Source of the DNA: a virus
Strand: one strand, 5' to 3'
Virus record (IMG/VR): IMGVR_UViG_3300017735_000034
Coordinates: 1-37,528 of that record
DNA length: 37,528 nt
In this document: positions 32,213 to 37,528 of the stretch, piece after piece
Layout of the letters: every line of letters begins with the position of its first letter
How positions within the stretch are numbered: position 1 is the stretch's first letter
Position numbers and translations under genes: made by a program
The notes under the pieces: model-generated
What the model saw: the letters and a program-made list of their open reading frames with translations, nothing else
The model's database searches: none
Told to the model about the DNA's origin: nothing

Positions 32213-33783
32213 CATCACAACTCACACACCAGCCGTGCGATTCCTGTGGCTCTAGCGATGCTTTAACCGTTAACACAGACGGTTCAACCAAGTGCTTTAG
32301 TTGCGGTGAATTTAATCCACGCGCTCACATACACACACAAACAACACACACACAAATGACAAATAGTTTTATACAAGGGGAGACGCTCGACATCCCTTCA
32401 AGAAAGATAAACCGAGACACCTGTAAACGCTACGGATACACCGTAGGTAATCTAAGAGGTGAGCCTGTTCACATAGCCAACTACAGAAACATGGATGGCA
32501 CAGTGGTAGCTCAGAAGTATCGCACCAAAGACAAGGGGTTTCAATGTGAAGGAACTCCTTCTTTTTTCTTTGGACAGCACCTAAATCCTAACGGGGGTAA
32601 GCGTGTGGTCATCACTGAAGGAGAGATAGATTGTCTTACAGTCTCACAAGTCTTTGATAATAAATGGCCTGTGGTTTCTCTTCCAAGCGGGGCGCAGTCT
32701 GCAAAGGGCACATTCAAAAAGAACTTTGATTGGCTTAGCTCTTGGGACGAGGTCGTTCTTATGTTCGACTCTGACGAGCAGGGCATCAAAGCGGCTGAGG
32801 AGGTTTGCAACATTCTACCTGCGGGTAAGTGTAAGATTGCCAAGCTCCCACTCAAAGACCCTAACGAGATGCTGTTGGATGGTAAGGGAAAGGACATCGT
32901 ATACTCTGTTTATAATTCTAAGGTATGGAGTCCAGACGACATCGTCGACGGCGTTGAGATTTATGACTTACTAAAGAATCCTAAATCTAATGAATCTGTT
33001 CCTTATCCTTTCTACGGTCTTAACGAGAAGACGCGCGGTATTCGTAAGGGAGAGATCGTTACATTTTGTGCAGGGTCTGGGCAAGGCAAGAGTCAAGTGT
33101 GTCGCGTTATTGCTCACCATCTGTTGACCAACACCGACAAGAACATTGGATACATAGCCCTTGAAGAGTCTCTTGAAAGAACAGCACAGGGCATACTAGG
33201 TGTCCACATGAATAAGCTCCTACACTTAGAGCCTCATAGTTTTACTGAGGACACTGAACAGGCATTTAAAGACACTGTAGGTAGTGGACGCTTCTTTATG
33301 TATGACCATTGGGGATCAATCCAGAGTGATAACTTACTTGGGCGTGTGCGTTACATGGCTAAGTGTATGGACGTCGAATACGTCGTTCTTGATCACCTCA
33401 GTATCGTTGTCTCTGGTCTAGGAGATGGCGACGAGCGACGCATGATTGACAACACAATGACGAAACTCCGCAGTCTTGTGGAAGAAACTAAAATTGGAAT
33501 GATTCTAATTAGTCATTTGAAACGACCAGAAGGCAAGGGACACGAGGACGGGGCAACTACAAGCCTTGCTCAACTCCGTGGGTCTGCTAGTATTGCTCAG
33601 TTAAGTGATATGGTTATTGGATTAGAGCGTAACCAACAAGACCCAGAAAATGCTAACCAGACAGTGGTGCGCGTTTTAAAGAACCGCTTCAGTGGTGAGA
33701 CGGGTGTTGCTACAGCCTTGCGTTATGATACTGAGACAGGTGCTCTTAACGAGACTTCATTAGAAATCGACAACCCCTTTTAA
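32200..33783 (+). CDS. Primase-helicase, T7 gp4-like
   Basis: The ATG at 32200 (product begins MADLTSQLTHQPCDSCGSS, 527 aa) is preferred over the TTG further upstream because it starts directly before the zinc domain. Residues 13-36 hold CxxC...CxxC (CDSCG and CFSCG), the template-recognition zinc finger. A CA-rich DNA tract encodes the HIHTQTTHTQ linker. The TOPRIM primase core shows VVITEGEID and MFDSDEQG. The RecA-like hexameric helicase has Walker A GSGQGKS (292-298) and YVVLDHLSIV as Walker B. It unwinds DNA and primes the lagging strand. An internal ATG at 32356 could give a zinc-free short form as in T7 4B. Confidence 0.94.
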   Translation: MADLTSQLTHQPCDSCGSSDALTVNTDGSTKCFSCGEFNPRAHIHTQTTHTQMTNSFIQGETLDIPSRKINRDTCKRYGYTVGNLRGEPVHIANYRNMDGTVVAQKYRTKDKGFQCEGTPSFFFGQHLNPNGGKRVVITEGEIDCLTVSQVFDNKWPVVSLPSGAQSAKGTFKKNFDWLSSWDEVVLMFDSDEQGIKAAEEVCNILPAGKCKIAKLPLKDPNEMLLDGKGKDIVYSVYNSKVWSPDDIVDGVEIYDLLKNPKSNESVPYPFYGLNEKTRGIRKGEIVTFCAGSGQGKSQVCRVIAHHLLTNTDKNIGYIALEESLERTAQGILGVHMNKLLHLEPHSFTEDTEQAFKDTVGSGRFFMYDHWGSIQSDNLLGRVRYMAKCMDVEYVVLDHLSIVVSGLGDGDERRMIDNTMTKLRSLVEETKIGMILISHLKRPEGKGHEDGATTSLAQLRGSASIAQLSDMVIGLERNQQDPENANQTVVRVLKNRFSGETGVATALRYDTETGALNETSLEIDNPF

Positions 33784-33784
33784 G

Positions 33785-35572
33785 ATGACTACATTATTTT
33801 TTGATATAGAAACTAATGGGTTGTCTGACTGGACTCGACACAGCGACCTACATGATTTGCATTGCATGGTCGTCATCGACGAAGATGATAATGTATTTAG
33901 ATACAGAGCCGACACTATTGAGGAAGGACTTAATCATCTAAAGCGGGCTGATACTATTATAGGTCACAATGCTATTAACTTTGATTACCCTGCGCTTCGT
34001 AAGCTGTTTGGGTTTTATCATACCAACGTGTGTGATACCATTGTTATGACTCGCTGTATGTATCCAGACATCAAGGTCGAGGACTTACGTGCGGGTCGAG
34101 ATAGAAGCATCATTGGTTTTCACAGCTTAAAGGCTTGGGGTAAACGGATCGGTGTAGCAAAGGACGACTTTGGTGATACTACGGATTGGTCTCAGTGGTC
34201 ACAAGAGATGGAAGACTACTGCGTCCAAGACGTCGTTGTCACTAAAGCACTCTATGATTACCTTATCGCAAAAGAACCTAGCCAACAGATGTTAGACCTT
34301 GAGCATAAGTTCGCTAGAGCTATGCGTAGTCAAGAGTGGAATGGTTTCCCTTTTGATGTTGATAAGGCTGAAGACCTAGCGCAGTTGCTGATCGTGCGTC
34401 GCGTAGAACTTAAGACAGAACTAGAGGAAATATTTGAGCCTACCATCCTACAGATGAAGTCTCAACTCTGGGATACTCCAGACGGCAAAGAGTGGTCTAC
34501 AAAAAAGATGGCTCTGTCTGCGGGATACAAAGACGAGGACATCGTAAAAGGTAAACACAAAACCAAGACAATACCCTTTAATCCAGCTTCGCGTGACCAG
34601 ATAGCCGAGAGGTTAATTAAGCGTGGATGGAAACCACAGGCGTATGAAGGTAAGCGTCCCGCCATTAATGAGGGCGTCCTTAAGTCTATAGGAACACCAG
34701 AGGCTTCTTTGCTTCTTGAATACCTCCTTGTATCAAAACGCTTGGGACAGCTTGCAGAAGGAAAGCAAGCGTGGCTCAAGCTAGAGAAAGGCGCACGCAT
34801 ACATGGATCTGTTATGACTAATGGAACAGTCTCTGGTAGATGTAGTCACCGCAACCCTAACGTGGCTCAAGTTCCTGCTGTAAGAGCACCCTACGGCTCC
34901 GAGTGTCGTGAGCTTTTTAAAGCACCAGAAGGCAAAGTCCTTGTGGGCTGTGATGCCTCTGGTCTGGAGCTTCGCGCTCTGGCGGGTTATCTGTTTCCTT
35001 ACGACAATGGTGCTTATGCCAAGGAGATACTAACAGGTGACATTCATACCGCTAACCAGAAAGCCGCAGGTCTACAGACACGCGACCAAGCTAAGACTTT
35101 CATATATGCCTTTTTGTATGGCGCAGGTGATGCCAAGATTGGTGAGATTGTAGAAGGTTCTAATAAAGAAGGTAAGCGACTAAAGGAATCCTTTATGTCT
35201 AAGACACCTGCTATTAAGAGACTGACCACCGCTGTGGCTGAAGCTGTCTCAACAAGAGGAACACTCAGAGGCTTAGACGGACGTCCCTTACCTTGTCGTT
35301 CCTCTCACTCCGCACTCAATCTTCTTCTTCAATCGGCAGGTGCTGTTATCATGAAACAGGCTCTAATAGAGTTTATAGATACAGCCACTAAGCCTTATGA
35401 GATGCACGCTAACGTACACGACGAGGTTCAGTTTAGTTGTTTAAAGGAACACGCCGATGAGCTTGGTGGGCAGTTTGTAAGTGCTATTGCCAAAGCTGGA
35501 AAAGTACTTAACTTTAAGTGCCCACTTGATGGAGAATATAAAATAGGAAATAACTGGAAGGAAACACACTAA
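33785..35572 (+). CDS. DNA polymerase A family, T7 gp5-like
   Basis: The 595-residue protein has an N-terminal 3'-5' exonuclease (FFDIETNGL with D7 and E9; HNAINFDYPAL). Its polymerase domain shows motif A VGCDASGLELR (D390), motif B RDQAKTFIYAFLYGAG and motif C HDEVQF (D546). It is about 110 residues shorter than T7 gp5. The segment before FNPASRDQIAERL, where T7 carries its thioredoxin-binding loop, is clearly shorter here, so host thioredoxin may not be the processivity factor. It is coupled to the exonuclease gene by a TAATG overlap. Confidence 0.96.
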   Translation: MTTLFFDIETNGLSDWTRHSDLHDLHCMVVIDEDDNVFRYRADTIEEGLNHLKRADTIIGHNAINFDYPALRKLFGFYHTNVCDTIVMTRCMYPDIKVEDLRAGRDRSIIGFHSLKAWGKRIGVAKDDFGDTTDWSQWSQEMEDYCVQDVVVTKALYDYLIAKEPSQQMLDLEHKFARAMRSQEWNGFPFDVDKAEDLAQLLIVRRVELKTELEEIFEPTILQMKSQLWDTPDGKEWSTKKMALSAGYKDEDIVKGKHKTKTIPFNPASRDQIAERLIKRGWKPQAYEGKRPAINEGVLKSIGTPEASLLLEYLLVSKRLGQLAEGKQAWLKLEKGARIHGSVMTNGTVSGRCSHRNPNVAQVPAVRAPYGSECRELFKAPEGKVLVGCDASGLELRALAGYLFPYDNGAYAKEILTGDIHTANQKAAGLQTRDQAKTFIYAFLYGAGDAKIGEIVEGSNKEGKRLKESFMSKTPAIKRLTTAVAEAVSTRGTLRGLDGRPLPCRSSHSALNLLLQSAGAVIMKQALIEFIDTATKPYEMHANVHDEVQFSCLKEHADELGGQFVSAIAKAGKVLNFKCPLDGEYKIGNNWKETH

Positions 35573-36312
35573 TGGATACAGCAATTATTGATGGAGATAT
35601 GATCGTATACAGAGCCGCCTCAGGTTCTGAACGCGAGATCAAGTGGGACGACGAAGTCTTCACTTTGCACTTAGATATGAATGAAGCTAGAGACAAGGTA
35701 GCTACAGCACTAGAGGCTATACTACGTAAACTAAACACCACTCAATACAAGATGGTGTTCAGCCCCTCTAAGAACTTCAGACACGAGATATGTAACACCT
35801 ATAAAGCTAACAGAGCTAACAAGCGAAAGCCCTTGGGTTATCGTTATTTAGTTCAAGACATCTTTGATAAGTTTCATGGTGTCCGTTTTCCCAATGTCGA
35901 GGCTGACGATGCGGTTGGTATTTTATGTACAAGTGATGATAGTTGTATTGCCGTTTCTGGAGATAAAGACTTTGCTACGCTTCCGTGTCGTTGGTATAAC
36001 TTCATGAAGGATGAGCTTACCGAGAGAGACGTAGACGAGGCTAATTACAATCACCTGCTACAGACTCTTACGGGTGACTCTACTGATGGTTACGCGGGTG
36101 TTAAAGGTATCGGACCAAAGACAGCGGAGAAGCTCCTTACAAAGAAAGGGGCGTCTTGGAAGACTGTAGTAGAGATATATGAGTCTAAAGGTATGACGGA
36201 GGACGAAGCCCTTCTTAATGCGCGTCTAGCTTATATTTTAAGAGCAGACGACTACGACATCAAAAACCACAAGATAAAAGCACTATGGACACCAGAAACC
36301 AAAAACAAGTAA
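35572..36312 (+). CDS. 5'-3' exonuclease (FEN-like), T7 gp6-like
   Basis: The 246-residue protein begins with the acidic IIDGDMIVYRAAS motif, continues with YKANRANKRKPLG and has NVEADDAVGIL and AVSGDKDFATL. It ends the core with a helix-hairpin-helix GYAGVKGIGPKTAEKLL (about 177-193). These are the metal-binding aspartates and DNA-binding loop of the 5'-nuclease family. It removes primers and degrades host DNA. It is shorter than T7 gp6 (300 aa). The start overlaps the polymerase stop; the next gene starts 28 bases before its end. Confidence 0.93.
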   Translation: MDTAIIDGDMIVYRAASGSEREIKWDDEVFTLHLDMNEARDKVATALEAILRKLNTTQYKMVFSPSKNFRHEICNTYKANRANKRKPLGYRYLVQDIFDKFHGVRFPNVEADDAVGILCTSDDSCIAVSGDKDFATLPCRWYNFMKDELTERDVDEANYNHLLQTLTGDSTDGYAGVKGIGPKTAEKLLTKKGASWKTVVEIYESKGMTEDEALLNARLAYILRADDYDIKNHKIKALWTPETKNK

Positions 36313-36659
36313 AACTACCAGACTCTGGGGAACGCTCAGAGTTTAACACGGGCGCAGTCCGAGACTCAATGGTCGGTAAAGGTATGCCTAGTTTGATTCC
36401 AATAGATGCGCTTAGAAAAGTAGCAAGGCGTTTTGAGGATGGGGCTAACAAGTATGGAAGAGATAACTGGAAAAAGGGTATACCTGCCTCCAGATACGTC
36501 GACAGTCTGTATCGCCATCTTTGGCAATTAATGGAAGAAGACGAGCTTGAAGACCACGGCGGTGCTGTTATATGGAACGCTATGTGTCTCGTTCAGACAC
36601 TAGAATGGATTAAACAAAATAAACTACCTAAAGAACTCAATGATTTAACAAGGGACTAA
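36285..36659 (+). CDS. DUF5664-type dATP/dGTP pyrophosphohydrolase-like protein
   Basis: The 124-residue protein has the family pattern TGAVRDSMVGKGMPSLIPID, then RRFEDGANKYGRDNWKKGIP, SRYVDSLYRHLWQL and EDHGGAVIWNAMCLVQTLEW. This all-alpha MazG-like family (DUF5664) is described as an N-terminal domain of dATP/dGTP diphosphohydrolases. The acidic and histidine positions fit a metal-bound nucleotide pocket. Encoded directly after the replication enzymes, it probably adjusts nucleotide pools, for example by clearing host-type or damaged purine nucleotides. Exact substrate is unknown. The start overlaps the exonuclease gene by 28 bases. Confidence 0.78.
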   Translation: MDTRNQKQVKLPDSGERSEFNTGAVRDSMVGKGMPSLIPIDALRKVARRFEDGANKYGRDNWKKGIPASRYVDSLYRHLWQLMEEDELEDHGGAVIWNAMCLVQTLEWIKQNKLPKELNDLTRD

Positions 36660-36660
36660 T

Positions 36661-36846
36661 ATGAAAGAAGCTGTAATACCAAAAGCCGTCGTCGACTATT
36701 TAAATGAAGTTTTCCCACTTAGGGATGACTTTAGCCACGCTGTAACTCAAGAGGCTCTCGTTTATTATTTAGGGCAACGCGCGGTTGTTCGCTTTTTACA
36801 AGATAAATATAAACAACAAAACGAAACCCTATCAACCACCAACTAA
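36661..36846 (+). CDS. 61-aa protein, unknown
   Basis: The product is a short, probably helical protein (begins MKEAVIPKAVVDYLNEVFPL) with alternating charged and hydrophobic residues, and a Q/N-rich tail. It starts one base after the upstream stop, which supports translation as part of the same mRNA. I recognise no family. In T7 the genes between 6 and 8 include small virion or host-range factors (6.7, 7, 7.3), so a virion role is possible. Confidence 0.6.
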   Translation: MKEAVIPKAVVDYLNEVFPLRDDFSHAVTQEALVYYLGQRAVVRFLQDKYKQQNETLSTTN

Positions 36847-36848
36847 TT

Positions 36849-37052
36849 ATGTGTTCAAAACCTAAAATCGAAAAACCTACTCCACCTCCTCCACCTCCTC
36901 CACCTCCCGTGCAGACTGCTAAAAAGGTAGTGGACACCAGCCTTAAGGCTAAACGCGAAAGCAACAAGAAGAGTGGAACAAGTAAATTAACCATTCGTCG
37001 TCCTTCCGTTTCTATGAATAGTGGCGGAACAGGCGCAAGTATAAATTACTAA
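36849..37052 (+). CDS. Tail assembly / host-range protein, T7 gp7.3-like
   Basis: The 67-residue protein has an N-terminal polyproline run (nine prolines at about residues 12-20), a lysine-rich middle and a C-terminus SKLTIRRPSVSMNSGG...SINY. The serine/glycine-rich ending resembles that of T7 gp7.3 (SLSVARSSGGGINI), a tail protein needed for adsorption. Its position just before the portal region matches T7. The proline run is encoded by a repeated CCTCCA-type hexamer. Confidence 0.75.
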   Translation: MCSKPKIEKPTPPPPPPPPPVQTAKKVVDTSLKAKRESNKKSGTSKLTIRRPSVSMNSGGTGASINY

Positions 37053-37056
37053 GTTC

Positions 37057-37528
37057 ATGCCACAGAAAGTCCTTACGGTAGTTAAAGACGGGGTCACCTC
37101 AACACTAGGTGTCAACAGAGACATCCTTGCAGGTGTAACTACTCTGAGTAAAACGTCAGGCACAGTCCCTCTTACAGACGATACTACCTCAATCCAAGTA
37201 ACCGTGGCGGGACATGCTGACATTAGTGGTATATATACAGGAACCACCGTAGCAGGAGCCACTTGGAATCAACAAGGAGGCGTTGCAAGTATTAGCGCTA
37301 GTGGTTTTAATGAGACAGACGGATACGAGTATTTACTTCAAGACGGTGATTCCGACCCACAGATACTTCTTAATACTGGGGCTGGTTTCACCGATAGACC
37401 TTGGAAGGCTGTTATTCCAAGCTCTATAACAATCACTGGCATCGCATCCACAGAAACCCTCACAGTAAACCGCACAGCCGATAGTGGTGGAGGAACTATG
37501 ACTGCTACCACTCCATTGAGTGATGGCG
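37057..37528 (+). CDS. Virion-region protein, N-terminal part (partial, continues at base 1)
   Basis: ATG at 37057 begins a frame (MPQKVLTVVKDGVTSTLGVN) that is open to the window end with one base left over. That base joins bases 1-2 to give GAT and continues in frame to the stop at 222-224. The product is about 232 residues in total. The N-terminal part is rich in T, G and V and looks beta-stranded. A middle WKAVIPSSITITGIAS segment follows, and the C-terminal part (ERADEEGKDNNFSYWTQGKG) is charged. It lies between the gp7.3-like protein and the portal. No family is recognised. Confidence 0.8.
   Translation, partial: MPQKVLTVVKDGVTSTLGVNRDILAGVTTLSKTSGTVPLTDDTTSIQVTVAGHADISGIYTGTTVAGATWNQQGGVASISASGFNETDGYEYLLQDGDSDPQILLNTGAGFTDRPWKAVIPSSITITGIASTETLTVNRTADSGGGTMTATTPLSDG

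Noticed and set aside
1-37528. Lysogeny genes (integrase, repressor of CI type, attachment site)
   Set aside because: None seen. The only regulator-like gene is a ribbon-helix-helix protein, which alone does not indicate lysogeny.

Overview
The window reads as a complete, circularly closed genome of a T7-like podovirus (Autographivirus-type, with its own single-subunit RNA polymerase). The gene set resembles marine podoviruses: a DUF6321-type basic protein, a 41-aa basic protein of the SLYKN type, a gp7.3-like proline-rich protein and small HNH genes. The host cannot be fixed from the sequence; a marine proteobacterium is likely by family resemblance only. The two window ends fall inside one gene: the frame open at 37528 continues exactly in frame at base 1. 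The cut is therefore arbitrary, and the true DNA ends probably lie in the non-coding stretches around 23.2-24.2 kb or 28.0-28.4 kb.

Layout, in T7 order starting from the early region. At 28.0-28.4 kb is a promoter region with TTGACA boxes, an SP6-like promoter sequence and a 23-bp direct repeat. From 28.4 to 37.0 kb, all rightward, come two small early genes, RNA polymerase, SSB (gp2.5), endonuclease I (gp3), primase-helicase (gp4), DNA polymerase (gp5), 5'-3' exonuclease (gp6), a DUF5664 nucleotide hydrolase, small genes and a gp7.3-like protein. Across the junction and up to 23.2 kb lie the virion genes: portal, scaffold, a small lysis/basic-protein cluster, major capsid protein, an endonuclease VII-like HNH gene, tail tubular proteins A and B, a GNAT-cupin fusion, three internal (ejection) proteins, tail fibre, two small membrane proteins, small terminase, a small HNH-like gene and large terminase.

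From 23.2 to 28.0 kb is an accessory region unlike the T7 plan. One very acidic small protein is encoded rightward. It is followed by a strong rightward terminator and then a leftward block: a putative amidoligase (glutamine synthetase-like COOH-NH2 ligase fold), a class II glutamine amidotransferase fused to a gamma-glutamylcyclotransferase-like domain, a ribbon-helix-helix regulator and a 99-aa unknown. Two near-identical terminators with UUCG loops close the last two units. The block is bracketed by two copies of an approximately 115-bp promoter-like direct repeat.

The main points for follow-up are the amidoligase/GATase-GGCT module, HExxH (zincin-like) motifs in both large ejection proteins, the lack of any recognisable endolysin, and the duplicated promoter/leader block. 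All family assignments come from reading the translated sequences by eye; no database search was run.
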